Shown here: positions 11,615-22,952 of the stretch, in pieces
Numbering within the stretch: the stretch's first letter is position 1
Layout of the letters: each line of letters starts with the position of its first letter
From: Macrotis lagotis
Taxonomy: Eukaryota > Chordata > Mammalia > Peramelemorphia > Peramelidae
Assembly (NCBI RefSeq): GCF_037893015.1
Contig: NC_133658.1
Location: 281,009,221 to 281,073,220 of the forward strand
Length of the DNA: 64,000 nucleotides
Reading direction: 5' to 3'
Made by a program: the position numbers and the translations under genes
Notes under the pieces: generated by a model
Database searches by the model: none
Told to the model about the DNA's origin: nothing
Seen by the model: only the letters and a program-made list of their open reading frames with translations

Positions 11615-11752
11615 GTGCTTGAGACAGCGCTCCTTGAGCTTCTCCACAGTGCTATCCTCCGTGACCTCCTCCAGCCACTCGGCGCCTTCCATGGTGCAGA
11701 TGTGCAGCTTCAACACCTTCCTGGCGAAGATCTTCTCCTCCTGCACGAACAT
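11615..11752 (-). CDS. UBAC1: UBAC1 coding exon 1 (N-terminal ubiquitin-like region)
   Basis: First coding exon of ubiquitin-associated domain containing 1 (KPC2), the non-catalytic partner of RNF123 (KPC1) in the cytoplasmic KPC ubiquitin ligase that promotes p27Kip1 degradation; the full protein has an N-terminal ubiquitin-like domain and two UBA domains. The 46 codons read [19 protein letters not shown], then [20 protein letters not shown], and end in CLKH; from memory this is close to human UBAC1 ([19 protein letters not shown]...). The ATG is at 11752-11750. The exon ends in phase 0 after CAC (His), followed by a consensus donor GTAAGC at 11614-11609. Reading on past the donor gives low-complexity protein, so the longer open frame to 11489 is intron. 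The exon sits in a CpG island, as expected for a housekeeping gene. Recognition comes from the remembered protein sequence; the splice signals are visible. Confidence 0.96.
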
Positions 11753-12065
11753 CGCCGCGCTCCCGCGGCAGCCGGCCGGGCCGGGCCTCGCTCGCCTCAG
11801 CCTCGCTCGCCCGCCGCCACTGCCGCCTCACACGGCCCGCCTCGGCCGCCCCGGAGCCGGGGGTCCGCGGCCCATGAAGGTCACCGCGGGGCGACGAGCG
11901 ACAGAAGCGGAGAAGCCGGTCCTCGGAAACCCAAGTCCCGGCCCGGACTCAGATTCAGGCCGGCCCCGGCCCCGGCTCCCGCCCCGGCCCCGTCGCGACC
12001 TGTCACTCGCCTCCCTCGGCCCGCAGCCGTCGCCCTGGCTCGCTACCCGCCGCTGCCGCCGCACG

Positions 12066-12074
12066 CCGGAAGTG
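12066..12074. promoter_or_regulatory. ETS-family (GABPA-like) binding motif
   Basis: CCGGAAGTG, a full match to the ETS core CCGGAAGT, inside the CpG island about 315 bases upstream of the UBAC1 ATG and 22 bases from a ZNF143-type motif. ETS plus ZNF143 is a common pairing in housekeeping promoters. Function is inferred from motif and context only. Confidence 0.6.
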
Positions 12075-12095
12075 CGGGAGGAGGCGCGCCCCGGG

Positions 12096-12114
12096 GCATG
12101 CTGGGAGTTGCAGT
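12096..12114. promoter_or_regulatory. ZNF143/SBS-type promoter motif
   Basis: GCATGCTGGGAGTTGCAGT matches the reverse complement of the ZNF143 (SBS) motif ACTACAATTCCCAGCATGC at 17 of 19 positions. It marks the outer edge of the CpG island. Such sites are common near starts of transcription and in bidirectional promoters, so a divergent plus-strand transcript is possible but not shown. Confidence 0.65.
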
Positions 12115-12239
12115 CCTCGCCGCGGCTTGCCTCGGAGGGAGTCGGCCCACCCTTCGGAAAGTTCGCGGGCCGAGACGTAGAACGGAAAGGACTTAAGACA
12201 GAAAGAATACCTGGCCCGGGAGGCATCAGAACATGAAAC

Positions 12240-12375
12240 AGAAAACTGAAGGGGAACTTGAAAATTAACCATCTCATTTTTGCAGAGGAAGAAACTGAGA
12301 CGCAAGGAGAAAGGGATTTGCCAAAGTTTACAAGGCTAATTTGAGGAGGAGACTCGGACCCGATCTCAAGAGGCC
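12240..12375 (-). repeat. MIR fossil
   Basis: Antisense MIR core GAGGAAGAAACTGAGACGCA and tRNA half just upstream of the UBAC1 CpG island. Confidence 0.65.
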
Positions 12376-12494
12376 CCTTGGAGCTGTCCAGTTCTGAAAG
12401 CAACCAGAACGCGACGGTGTTTGCTGTGGGGGCCCTGGATTCGATAGCGCTGAATGTCTGTCCACAGGGGCAACGTAAGGTGCCGGATACTGGG

Positions 12495-12850
12495 GATCCA
12501 AACACAAAAAACTATAACAAAACCCACAGTCCTTATACTCAAAGAGCTTACATTCCATTGGAAAGATAAAAATATGTATCTAAGTTAAGTAAATACAAAA
12601 TATTTTCAAAGCAATTTAGAGGATGAAAGAGAGCTAATAAATAGGTTGATTAGAAAAGGTGTTTGAAGGAAGACGGGGATTTAAAGAAGTGAAGATGGAG
12701 TACATTACAGCTACAGAAGAGGCATTTATGCAAAAAAAAAAATGCATGACGAAGTGTTAATTAAGTAACTAGATAGCCAGTGCATCTATTAAGCATTCAT
12801 GTGCCAGGCACTGCAGTAAATACTGGGGATACAAATACATTTATGCTTTT
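12495..12850 (-). repeat. L2 3' pieces, antisense
   Basis: Two overlapping-type pieces. 12495-12720 has CTCAAAGAGCTTACATTCCA and the AGGTGTTTGAAGGAAG region. 12775-12850 has GTGCCAGGCACTGCAGTAAA. Both are reverse complements of the L2 3' end. Confidence 0.65.
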
Positions 12851-12974
12851 TTGGAAATCGTGGAATAAATGGATAAAACCTATATGCTGTGAATTTGGGG
12901 GAAACCTTTCTCCGGAAAAAAATAGCTTCGGAGGTCAAAGAAAGGGAGCTACAGGAATGTGTAAATAGTGACCC

Positions 12975-13390
12975 CTATTCTATATTTTTTCAATAAAAAA
13001 AGCCCACTAATTTTTTATCATATATTTTATTTTATTTAAGAGTTTTACCCCCACACACACACACACACTACATACAAAGGCAAGTTTCAACATTAATTCC
13101 AAAATCTTGAGTTTTAAATTTTCTCCCTTCCTCCCACCCACCTCCTCCATTGAGAAAGCAAGTTACTTGGTCTAGGTTAAAAATGTGTAGCCATGAAAAA
13201 CATTACTACAATAGTCATGTTGCAAAAGTAAACACAATTCCCTCTCTCTCCCACAGAGAAAGAGAAACCTTAAGAAAAATTAAACGAGAGGAAAAAAGTC
13301 TTCCGTCTGTATTCAGACTCCATCAGCTCTTTCTTTGGGATGGACAGCATTTTTTATCATAAGTCCATCAGAGAAATTGCTTCATTATTT
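12975..13390 (-). repeat. L1 3' UTR fragment, antisense
   Basis: T-rich start, AC repeat at 13053-13069, a CTCCCTTCCTCCCACCCACC pyrimidine block (complement of the G-rich L1 3' UTR tract), then TCTTCCGTCTGTATTCAGAC and TTGGGATGGACAGCATTTTT. These are blocks I associate with marsupial L1 3' UTRs. Confidence 0.6.
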
Positions 13391-13477
13391 TTTTCCCATG
13401 GTTAAAGCTTACTAATTCTAACTGGAAGGAGTCCTCCCATTCTGATAGGATTAACAACCAGAATAACACAGCCTTGA

Positions 13478-13700
13478 TAAAAACAAGTTTGTTGTTGAGT
13501 CATGGATGATTCTTCCTCAGCCCATTTTGGAGTTTTCTTGGCAAAGATTTCATTTTGCAGCTGAGAAACTGAGGCAAAACAAGGTTACGTGATTTGCCTA
13601 GAATCACATAGTGGATGTCTGAGGTCAGATCTGAATTCATGAAGTCAAACTTTCCTGGTTCCAAATCCAGTACCCTATTCACTGCACCACCTAATTGCTC
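13478..13700 (-). repeat. CORE-SINE (Mon1-type), antisense, full length
   Basis: TTGTTGTTGAGTCATGGATG start, TTTTGGAGTTTTCTTGGCAA, a MIR core CAGCTGAGAAACTGAGGCAA, and a tRNA-like end CACTGCACCACCTAATTGC. Confidence 0.85.
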
Positions 13701-13919
13701 AAAAGTTAAGAAGGCCAAACTCCTTTTAAAACATCCCCTTCCCCCAAATCACCTGACATCATTATTCAATAAGGAAAGTGGCTAAGTGGCCTCAGTTGAG
13801 AGGCTATGTAAAATCCTATGCATGTATGTTCCTTGCTTTTGTAACTAGTCACCTATCAACTGCCCACCAGCTGACAATAATGCAACCTTTAATCTTCTAA
13901 GTCTTTGTTAAAAAAAATT

Positions 13920-14067
13920 TTATTTATTTAAGGCAATGGGGTTTTCTAAGTGACTTGCCCAAGGTCACACAGCTAGGCATTATTTAGTGAATGAGGTCAA
14001 ATTTGAACTCAGGTCCTCCTGACTCCAGGGCAGGTGCTCTGATCTCTGCACCACCTAACTGCCCCTT
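13920..14067 (-). mobile_element. tRNA-derived SINE, antisense
   Basis: TTAAGGCAATGGGGTTTTCT, then ACTTGCCCAAGGTCACACAG, ending TGCACCACCTAACTGCCCC. It is an older subfamily (GTCCTCC where younger copies have GTACTCC). Confidence 0.88.
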
Positions 14068-14204
14068 ATCTTGTCTTTCCTCTCGACATTCGAACAGTCC
14101 AAAGTGGGAGAATCTACTACCCAGGAGCATTTAAGGATCTCTGAGCCGAGTAATTAATCAATGAGATACAAGTACAACCATGATTTTGCTTTGATTGGCT
14201 GAAT

Positions 14205-14345
14205 GGCAGTCTTTACTCTCAAAGAACTTACATTCTAAGGAGGGAAGCAAAGATTTAAGAGAGATTCATAGAGTTGGGGGGGGCATCAGGTCAATAATCT
14301 ATCTCTTGCTGAAAAGAAGGTGGAAAAGTTTTGAGAGTGAGTGAA
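14205..14345 (-). repeat. L2 fragment, antisense
   Basis: TCTCAAAGAACTTACATTCT followed by purine-rich sequence; a degraded L2 3' end. Confidence 0.45.
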
Positions 14346-14544
14346 AAGAATTTGTCCTGAGACCCTCACAAAATGGTGATCTTGGCTAGAGATCTACCAT
14401 CAGATGAGCAGTATTCAAGACAGAGGTATCTTCAGGGTGGGAAGGCAGTTATCAAGGATTAAAAAGTTGGAAGTCTGGGAGATTGAGTGGCCTTCAGGAT
14501 GGACTGCTATGTTCGAGGCACTGAGCCCTAGCTCTTTCTCCTTT

Positions 14545-15425
14545 TTTTAAATACATAAATTGTTTTTCCATTGTTTTTTAAAGCAAGGTTTTGAGTTTAC
14601 AATTTTTCTCCCCCTCCCCCACAAAAGAAAGCAATCTGATACAGGTTCTACATTTGGAATCATGCTAAACATAGATCGAAACTGAATGTGTTGTGAGAGA
14701 AAAACCAGATCCAAATGGAAGAAAGAAAACATTAGAGATAACAAATATACATAATACTTAAGACAACTTTTAAAAATTAAAGATAATAAGCTTTGGTCTT
14801 CATTTAAACTCCACAGTTCCTTTTCTGCATATGGATGGAATTTTACAAAAATTTCCTTAAAATTGACTCTGATGAACAAGTCCATCATAGTTGATCATCA
14901 ATCACCCCATGTTGTTGTTTATGTGTATGTTTTTCTGGTGCTGCTCATTTCTCTCAGCATCAATTCATGTAAGCCTTTCCAAGGTTTTCTGAAATCCCTC
15001 ATGATTTCTTATAGAACAATAAGGTTCTATCACATACATATACCACAATTGGTTCAACCATTCCCCAATTGATGGGCATCCCCCCAATTTCCATTTCTTT
15101 GCCACCGCAAAAAGAGATGCTATGAATATTTTTATACATGTGGAATTTTTACCCTTTTTCATGAAATCTTCAGGATACAGTCCCAGTAATGTATTACAGG
15201 ATCAAACAGGTCAAAAGGTATGCACATTTTTATTGCCCTTTGATCATAATTCCAAATTGGAAAGGGTGGATCAATTCACAACTTCACCAATTAGTGTCCC
15301 AGATTTCCCACAGCCCCTCCAACATTGATCATTATCCCTTCTAGTCATATTGGCCAATCTGAGGGGTGTGAGGTGATACCTCAGAGATGCTTTAATTTGC
15401 ATTTCTCTAATTAATAATGATTTAG
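14545..15425 (-). repeat. L1 3' end, antisense, with target-site duplication
   Basis: A 5'-truncated L1 lying antisense: poly-T, a C-rich UTR block at 14605-14622, and the end of ORF2 (blocks TCTGGTGCTGCTCATTTCTC and TTCCCCAATTGATGGGCATC). Flanking duplications are TAGCTCTTTCTCCTTTT (14529-14545) and TAGCTCTTTCTCCTTTG (15426-15442). Many stop codons; old. Confidence 0.88.
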
Positions 15426-15619
15426 TAGCTCTTTCTCCTTTGACAAACATACAGCATGATACTTCACAATTTAGGATCCAATTTACAGTAACACCTAAAT
15501 TACTAGAAAGTAAATGTTTATAATTATTCTTTAAAATAAAGTAACATCAGCTAACTCTCAAGAGATCATTCTTACTTTTGCATTCCTTTTCTCTTCCAAA
15601 GACCTGTTTGTTGATAGTC

Positions 15620-15818
15620 ACTGGGGATAGAAAGGCTAAAACAACAAATGAACCCTGTCTTCAAGGCATTTTCTTCTGGGAAAAGATAACATATGTTAAT
15701 GTAAATACAAGGTAGTTTGAAAATGGAAAGAAAGTGACATAAATAGGGAGATCTGGAAAAGCTTTAAAAAGGAAGAGGCACCTTGAATGAGCAAGTGAGT
15801 TATAAAGAGGAAGTACAT
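15620..15818 (-). repeat. L2, antisense, left part of an interrupted copy
   Basis: ACTGGGGATAGAAAGGCTAA, then a GGAAAAGCTTTAAAAAGGAA region. It continues after the L1 at 19807-20200 (ATTCCAGGTATAGGAGATAG), so the L1 inserted into a pre-existing L2. Confidence 0.65.
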
Positions 15819-18800
15819 AATCAAATACAGAAAAGCAAAAAATTTTAATGCATCTTTTTCATACCATGATGCAATAAAAGTTACATGTAATATAAAGGGT
15901 CATGGAAAGATAAACTAAAACTTAATGGAAACTAAGTAATTTTAAAGAATGAATGGATCAAACATCAAATCATAGAAATAAATCAATAATTTCATTCAAG
16001 ACAATGACAATGAAGAGACATTATACCAAAACTTGTGGGATGCAGCTAAAGTAATTATCAGGGGAAATTTTGTATCTCTAAATGCTTACAAGAATAAAAT
16101 AGGAAAAGAGGAGATCAATGAATTGAACACACAACTAAAAAAAGCTAGAATAAGAACAAATTTAAAATCCCCAATTAAATATCAGATAAGAAATCCTGAA
16201 AATCAAAGAAGAAATTAAGAAAATTGAAAATAAGAAAACAATTGAACAAATAAAGAAATCTGAATGGTTTTTTATGGAAAAAAATCACTAAAATAGATTA
16301 AACCTTTGGTTAATCTGATTACAAAGAAAGAAGAAAACCAATTTACCAGGATCAAAAATGAAAAGGGTGTTTGACCCAACAATACCACTATTGGATCTAT
16401 ACCCTGAAGAGATGATGAAAAAGGGTAAAAACATCACTTGTACAAAAATATTTATAGCAGCCCTGTTTGTGGTGGCAAAGAATTGGAAATCAAGTAAATG
16501 TCCTTCAAATGGGGAATGCCTTAGCAAACTGTGGTACATGTATGTCATGGAACACTATTGTTCTATTAGAAACCAGGAGGAATGGGAATTCAGGGAAGCA
16601 TGGATGGATTTACATGAGTTGATGCTGAGTGAGATGAGCAGAAGCAGAAAAACACTATATACTCTAACAGCAACATGGGGGTGATGTTCAACCTTGAAGG
16701 ACATGCTCATTCTATCAGTGCAACAATCGGGAACAATTTTGGGCTGTCTGCAAAGGAGAGTGCCATCTGTAACCAGATAAAGAGCTGTGGAGTTTGAACA
16801 AAGTTCAAGGACTATTCCCTTTAATTTAGGGAAAAAAACCAGATATCTTATTGTCTGATCTTGTTATCTCTTAGATTTTTTTTTTTGTCTCTTCCTTAAG
16901 GATATGATTTCTCTCTCATCACACTCAATTTGGATCAATGTACAACATGGAAACAAAGTAAAGACTGACAGATTGCTTTCCGTGGGGAGGGGGAGGGAAG
17001 TAAGACTGGGGGGGGGGGGAATTGTAAAACTCAAATAATATCTTTAATAAAAAAAAATGAAAAGGGTGAACTCACCACCAATGAGAAAGAACTATTGTAA
17101 TACTTTGGATCAATTTTGCCCAATAATATGCCAACAGATCTGACAGCTTAAGTAAAATGGATGAATATTTGCAAAAATATAAACTGCCCAAATTAGTAGT
17201 AGAAGAAATAAATTACTTAAATAATCCTATTTCAGGAAAAAGAAGTTGAACAAGCCATCAATAAATTCCCTAAGAAAAAAAATCTCCAAGGCCAGATAGG
17301 TTTACAAGTGAATTCTAGCAACATTTAAAGAACAATTTACTCCAATTCCATATAAACTATTTGAAAAAATAAGCAAAGAAGTTCTGCCAAATTCCTTTGA
17401 TGACACCAACATGGTGCTAATACCTAAACCAGGAAGAGCCAAAAGAGATAAAGAAAATTATGAAAGAGATAAAAAAATTATGGTCCAATCTCCCTAATGA
17501 ATACAGATGCAAATTTTAGCAAAGGGATTATAGCAAGTTATTATTAAGCTAATACACCATGAGATTCATATCAGGTATGTAGGGATGGTTCAATATCAGG
17601 AAAACAATCAGAATAATTGACCATGTCAATAGCAAAATTAACAGAAATCATGATTTTCTCAACAAATGCTGAAAAAGCCTTTGACAAATATAGCACCCAT
17701 TCCTATTAAAAACACTAGAGAGCAGAGTAATAAATGGAATTTTTCTTAAAATTATAAACAGCATCTAACTAAAACCATCAGCAAGTGTTATATATAATGG
17801 GGATAAACTAGCAGCATTTCCAAAACTATCAGGAGTGAAACAAGGATGCCCATTATCACCACTATTATTCAAAATGTTAGCTTAACAATAAGAAAAGAAA
17901 AAGAAATTGAAGGAATTAGAACAGGCAATGAGGAAACAAAACGTTTTCTCTTTTCAGATGATATATGCTTAAGAGTATACTTAGAGCACCCTAGAAAATC
18001 AACTAAAAATACTTGAAATAATTAACAACTTTAGCAAAATAACATGATAGACCCATATAAATCATTATCATTTCTTTATATGACCAACAAAGCCCAACAA
18101 GCAAGAGATAGAAAGAGAAATTCCATTTGTAGCTGTAGACAAGATAAAATAACTAGAAATCTACCTGCCAAGATAAATACAGATTACAAAACAGTTTTGA
18201 CATAAATAAAGTCAAATCTAAACAATCAGGGAAATGTCAATTGCTCAAGGGTAGGCTGAGCTAATATAATAAAAATGACAACTTTACCTAAATTAAATTA
18301 CTTATTCAGTGCCAGACCAATCAAACTACCAAAAAACTATTGTGCAAAGAAAAACTAGTAACAAAATTCATTTGGAGCACCAATTTTAGTCAAGAATATT
18401 GAGGGCATTAATGAAAAAAAAATGCATAGGAAGGTGACCTAGCTGTAACAGATCTAAAACTATATTATAAAATGGCAATCATCAAAATTATCTGCCTAAG
18501 GAATAAAGAAGTTGATCAGTGGAATAGATTAGGTACAAGTTTCTGGGATAAGAACTTAATATTTGACAAAAACTCCTGAGAAAACTGGAAACTAGTATGG
18601 CAAAAACTAGCCACAGATTCACATCCCCTAATACCAAAATAAGATCAAAATGGATACAGGATTTAGAAATAAAGGGTGATACAATAAGCCAGTTAGAAGA
18701 AAAAGAAATAGGCTATCTGTAAGATCTATGGAGAGGGTAGAAGTTTATGAACAAACAAGAGATAAAGAATATCATAAATTGCAAAAAATAAATGATTTCG

Positions 18801-19806
18801 ACTACATTAAATTAAAATGACTTTGTGCAAGTAAAACCAATGCAGTCAAGATCAGAAGGAATGCAGAAAGCTAGGAAACAATTTTCACAGCTAGTGTTTC
18901 TGATAAAGGATTCATTTCTAAAATATATAGAGTACTGAGACAAATTTATAAGACTACAAGTCAGTCTCCAATTGATAAATGATCAAAGGATATGAATAGA
19001 CAATTTTGAGATAAAGAAATTAAAGTTATCTATAGTTATGAGGTACCAACTCACAACTTGCAGATTGGCTAAAATGACAAAAAAAGAGAAATGATAAATG
19101 TCGGAGATGATGTGGGAAAACTGGGACACTAATGCACTTACTGGTGGTGGAGTTGTGAACTGATTCAACCATTCTGGAGAGCAATTTGGAACTGTGCCCA
19201 AAGTCAATAAAAACGTTCATATCTTTTGATCCAACAATATCATTACTAGGTCTTTATCCTAAAGAGAGCATTAAGGGAAAAAAAACCCACAAGTACAGAA
19301 ATATTTCTTTTTTTGTAGTGGCAAAGAACTGGAAATTGAGGGAATGTCCATCAATTGAGGAATGGCTGAACAAATTATGATATATGAATGTTATGGAGTA
19401 CTATTGTTCTATAAAAAATCATGAGTTGATGCAGCTCCTCTCAATAGTTCAGTGATCAAAGACAATCCTGAGAAACCTGTATGGAAAATGATGTCCACAT
19501 CCAGAAAAAAAATAAACAAAACAAAACTATGGAGGTTGAATGCAGAGCAAAGCATACTATATTTATTTTTTTAATTTCTTTTGTGTTTATTTCTTTCTTT
19601 CTCATGGTTTTTCCCACCTTAATTCGAATTCCTCTTTCACAGCATGACTAACATGGAAATATGTTAAACATGATTGAACATGAACAATTGTTTGCTGCCA
19701 TGGGAAGGAGTGGTAGAAAAATGCGGAACTCATAAACTTGCAAATGCATCAATGTTAAAAACCACTTTTGCATGTAATTGAAAAATAAAATAAACTGTAA
19801 AAAAAA
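15819..19806 (+). repeat. Old L1 LINE with ORF2 remnants, split by a younger L1
   Basis: Sense-strand L1 remnant. The reverse-transcriptase region is recognisable (CCAATTCCATATAAACTATT, CTAATACCTAAACCAGGAAG and TTTTCAGATGATATATG, which encodes the FSDDI/FADD motif). The C-terminal region ends at 19790 before AAAATAAACTG and an A tail. Imperfect duplications flank it (AGAGGAAGTACAT at 15806-15818, AAAGGAAGTATAT at 19807-19819). It has many stops and frameshifts, so ORF2 is dead. 16370-17052 is a separate younger insertion within it. The 5' half, including ORF1, is missing. Confidence 0.88.
16370..17052 (+). mobile_element. Younger 5'-truncated L1 nested in the old L1
   Basis: Begins TTTGACCCAACAATACCACT, carries the end of ORF2 (open for 108 codons from 16358), then the 3' UTR with ACAGCAACATGGGGGTGATG, a G-rich tract at 16983-17021 and an A-rich tail. 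It is bounded by perfect 16-base target duplications AAAAATGAAAAGGGTG (16354-16369 and 17053-17068). The same 3' end recurs at 46183-46610. Confidence 0.93.
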
Positions 19807-20200
19807 AAAGGAAGTATATTCCAGGTATAGGAGATAGTGTAGACAAAGTCAGAAAGAAAGTATATCAAGATTGGAGAACAGAGGAAGGGAAAGAATATTT
19901 TTAAATGAATGTTAAAAATTGTTTTTAAGTGTAGTAGTTTTAAAAAAGTAAAATATTTATTCAGAAAAAAAGATTGGGCAACAGCTAGTATTCCAGTTTG
20001 GTTGGAACAAAGAGTATATGAAAAAGAGAAATATGAAATAAAACTAGAAAAATAGGTGAAAGTCAGATTGAAGTGAGAGAAAGATATTTATATGCCAAAA
20101 TGAGGAATCTGTGTTTTGTCTTAAAAGCAACAGGAAGTAACAGGATTTTTGACTGGGGCAATAACATGCTTTTAGAAAAATTTAAGAAAGAAAAAAATCC
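19807..20200 (-). repeat. L2, antisense, right part of the interrupted copy
   Basis: TATATTCCAGGTATAGGAGA, then GAGGAATCTGTGTTTTGTCT and AATAACATGCTTTTAGAAAA: reverse complement of L2 coding/3' sequence, continuing 15620-15818. Confidence 0.65.
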
Positions 20201-20214
20201 ACTATAGAAAAGAT

Positions 20215-20335
20215 GCTTTCCATCTCTGACTTTCTTTAAGAATCCTTTTCAGCACTAACATTCTATGTTCTAAAGCCCTTCCAACTCTGATATTCTATAC
20301 ACTAAAATCTCTAACTCTGACATTTGACAGTTCTA
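20215..20335. repeat. Degenerate repeat of a MIR-like 3' end
   Basis: Three to four imperfect units of the type CCAACTCTGATATTCTATAC in tandem; it looks like local expansion of a MIR tail. Confidence 0.5.
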
Positions 20336-20339
20336 TCAA

Positions 20340-20990
20340 GGGGAAGAGGAAAAGAACTGATGACCACAAAAGTATCATTTCCTTGGATATCTCTGTCCCT
20401 TTTCTCCCTGTCCCTCCTCTTTTTCTGGAACTTGATCTGAGGCTCAACTAACTTGGGACAGGAGAGAGGGAGAGAAATGGTACAGAAAGGCTAGAGTGGC
20501 TTTTGGTTCTTGCTTCTATGCTGAGCAAGCTCTAGTGGCTGAAGACAGGTTTCAGTTTCCAGGACAGAAACTTGGCTTTATGCCCCAGCACCAAGAGTTC
20601 CCTTGAAAGAAAAGCAATCTGTCCTTGGCATTTTCTGTGGAGGAGACCACATAAGGTTATAAGCTTTGCTTCCTATCTTTCATTCTGTGAAACCTAAGAT
20701 AATTAGGAGAAGAAAGAATACCAATCTCTGAGCCAACCCTACCTAATTCAGAAGGTTTCCTCCCTGACTTTGGGAAATTTATATTTAATATTTATGTCCC
20801 AAATGAACTCTGCTGACTCCCAGAGTATGAGCATTTACAGAGCATCTGGGGAAATGAAATTCAGAAATTATAAGGTTTCATAAAGGTCCTAAAGTCCAAT
20901 GTCTTCAATTGATGAAGAAATTAAGACATTGAGAAGTGCTTTTCTCAAGGTCACAGACTCTCAAAAGTGAAAGAATCCTAGAGGTCATCT
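20340..20990. other. Unique sequence
   Basis: No repeat recognised, apart from a weak MIR-like patch near 20880-20960. No gene supported. Confidence 0.45.
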
Positions 20991-20999
20991 TAGGAGAAG

Positions 21000-21150
21000 C
21001 CTCTTTGTGACATCCAACCTTCTAGACCTCCAGTCATGGGAACTAATTGCCCCTTCTGACAGTCTATTTTGATCTTAGACTGCTCTAATTATTAGGAAAC
21101 TTTTCTTTTCATAGAGTCTAATCAAATCTGCCTCTGCAGCTGCCAGTCAC
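21000..21150 (-). repeat. CR1/L3 3' end, antisense
   Basis: CTAATTATTAGGAAACTTTT and AATCTGCCTCTGCAGCTGCC are the reverse complement of the CR1/L3 3' block that includes a GCAGATTTAGGCT motif. Confidence 0.5.
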
Positions 21151-21903
21151 ACAGTTATCAGCACAGCTGGAAATAGGACCTCAGTCTCCAGGGCACTCTA
21201 TACTACCCAAAGTCAATTTTCCAATTTTTGAAAAACTGATTTGATATCCAGGAGAAATCCATTATTGAGAAAGATCCAAGTGCTCCTTTAAGTCTCCAGT
21301 GGCCTAACAGATATGAGTCTTGAGGGAGACTTTGACTTTATAAAATCTCCCAGAACCAAGGACTATTGTGGAATTCCCAAAGGTACCAAGAGCTTTAATC
21401 TTGAAAAACAAAACAAAACAGTTTCCTGTACTCTAAATAGGATAGACCGTGGACTTCAGATGACATTCTGGAGAACTGGGCTTCAGAGTCTCTTTTCACA
21501 TCCCCAAAGGAACCAGAAACTCTCTACTGCCACCATCCCAGGGAGGTGGAGGAGGTGGAAATGGGGGGGGGGGGACAGATGGCTCAGCAAAGCTTCAGAA
21601 CTGAAGCCCCAAGTGCCACTGATTAATTAATGGGCGCATAGCACTTTGAAGATGAAAGTGCAGGAAAAGTATTTTTAAAAGTTCTGGTGCTAAGGTTGGA
21701 ACTCTTTCTCTCCTTAACTGTCTCCTGAGAGATCAGGGCAGATTGGCAAAAAGGAGAGTTGGTAAAGTTCCCAGAGAGCTGTGGAAAGTTGTGGAAATTG
21801 GTTTAATTGGCCACTAGAGGGGGATAGTGAGCTATAGATTGAGAGAGGACAGTGGGGAGGGAGAGGGAGAGAAGGCAAGATAGAGGAGAGATGGCAAGAT
21901 AAG

Positions 21904-21904
<1 letters not shown>

Positions 21905-21967
<63 letters not shown>

Positions 21968-22134
21968 CAGAGAGACAGAGAGACAGAGAGAGAGAGACAG
22001 AGAGAGACAGAGAGAGACAGAGAGAGAGAGAGAGGCAGAGAGAGACAGAGAGACAGAGAGACAGAGAGAGACAGAGAGAGACAGAGAGAGACAGAGAGAG
22101 GGACAGAGAGGGACAGACAGAGGGAGAGAGAGAG
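21905..22134. repeat. GA / GACAGA compound minisatellite (about 230 bases)
   Basis: A pure GA run (21908-21953) passes into units of GAGACAGAGAGACAGAG with varying numbers of GA between ACAG steps. It is strand-asymmetric (all purine except the C of ACAG). The Leu/Ser-repeat open frame on the other strand is an artefact. Confidence 0.95.
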
Positions 22135-22952
22135 AATGAATATAAGGTATTCTCATAATACTCAGATCCCTATTTCAACTCTTTTCCCCATTGATGCAGA
22201 TGGAAACCCTTCTTTGCATGCCCACCCTGTGCAACTTTATATCCTTCCAAGAGTTCACCACAGGTGGTCCAAGGTGTTGGAGGCTTTCCTTGTTTACTCC
22301 CAACAGAGTATACATGTGAAATGTTGCTGCCATCTTTCACAATTGTCCTATGACTAATTCATCTTTTCTTTCTGTCATATAAATCCTTTGATAACCTTCC
22401 TTATTCCTGTTCTTTGGAGTTCTTTAGTTATACATAGTGGTCTGCTTATAATTAATTACCTTTCCATTGCTCTTTAGTGATACTCATCTTTTAAGTTCTT
22501 TAGTGGTATTCCAGTTCTTACTGCTACAAAAGGCATATTGGTCAAGGAAAATTCAGTCCTTAGAATGGGCAATAGGTAATAGAACCCATTTTATCAGCAA
22601 CCTTCCATGGAAGCTTGTTGAGTCAGCTTTTGGGCCTATATATATAAAATGGACTCTTTCCTCCATTTTAGAGTTGATTCAGGCAGACTGCTTCCTGCAA
22701 ATGTATTGCTGATGAAAACCCTTTTGAATATTGGTCTGAAAATGAGTACATATACCTCAGGTTTATCACAATCATGAAGCACCATATTCTTCCTAGATTG
22801 AGGGTAGGTATGGTTTTGAAGAACTATAGTGATGTGAATCTGTTCTTCCACCATCCAAAGAATAATGTGTAGAAGATGGTAAATGAATCTGAGAATTGGA
22901 GTATGTCATTGTATTGTATTTCAGTCTTTAGCTTCTTAGTAAATATACTTTT

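Larger units (their letters stand above)
11490..12200 (-). promoter_or_regulatory. UBAC1: CpG-island promoter of UBAC1
   Basis: About 700 bases of very GC- and CpG-rich sequence in an otherwise AT-rich window. It covers exon 1 and extends about 450 bases upstream of the ATG. There is no TATA box at a sensible distance, and the island contains an ETS site and a ZNF143-type site. This is the usual architecture of a dispersed-start housekeeping promoter. The exact start site cannot be read from sequence. Long open frames on both strands inside the island are an effect of GC content and are not annotated. Confidence 0.88.

Noticed and set aside
11546-12505. Long open frames on both strands of the CpG island (216, 205 and 225 codons)
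   Set aside because: They are Pro/Arg/Ala-rich products of GC content, overlap each other in several frames and match no family. The only supported coding sequence there is UBAC1 exon 1.
16358-16684. 108-codon plus-strand frame and similar frames at 14.5-15.3 and 19.0-19.4 kb
   Set aside because: All are pieces of L1 ORF2 near its C-terminus, in sense or antisense.
21803-22156. 117-codon Leu/Ser-repeat frame on the minus strand
   Set aside because: A direct translation of the GA/GACAGA minisatellite.
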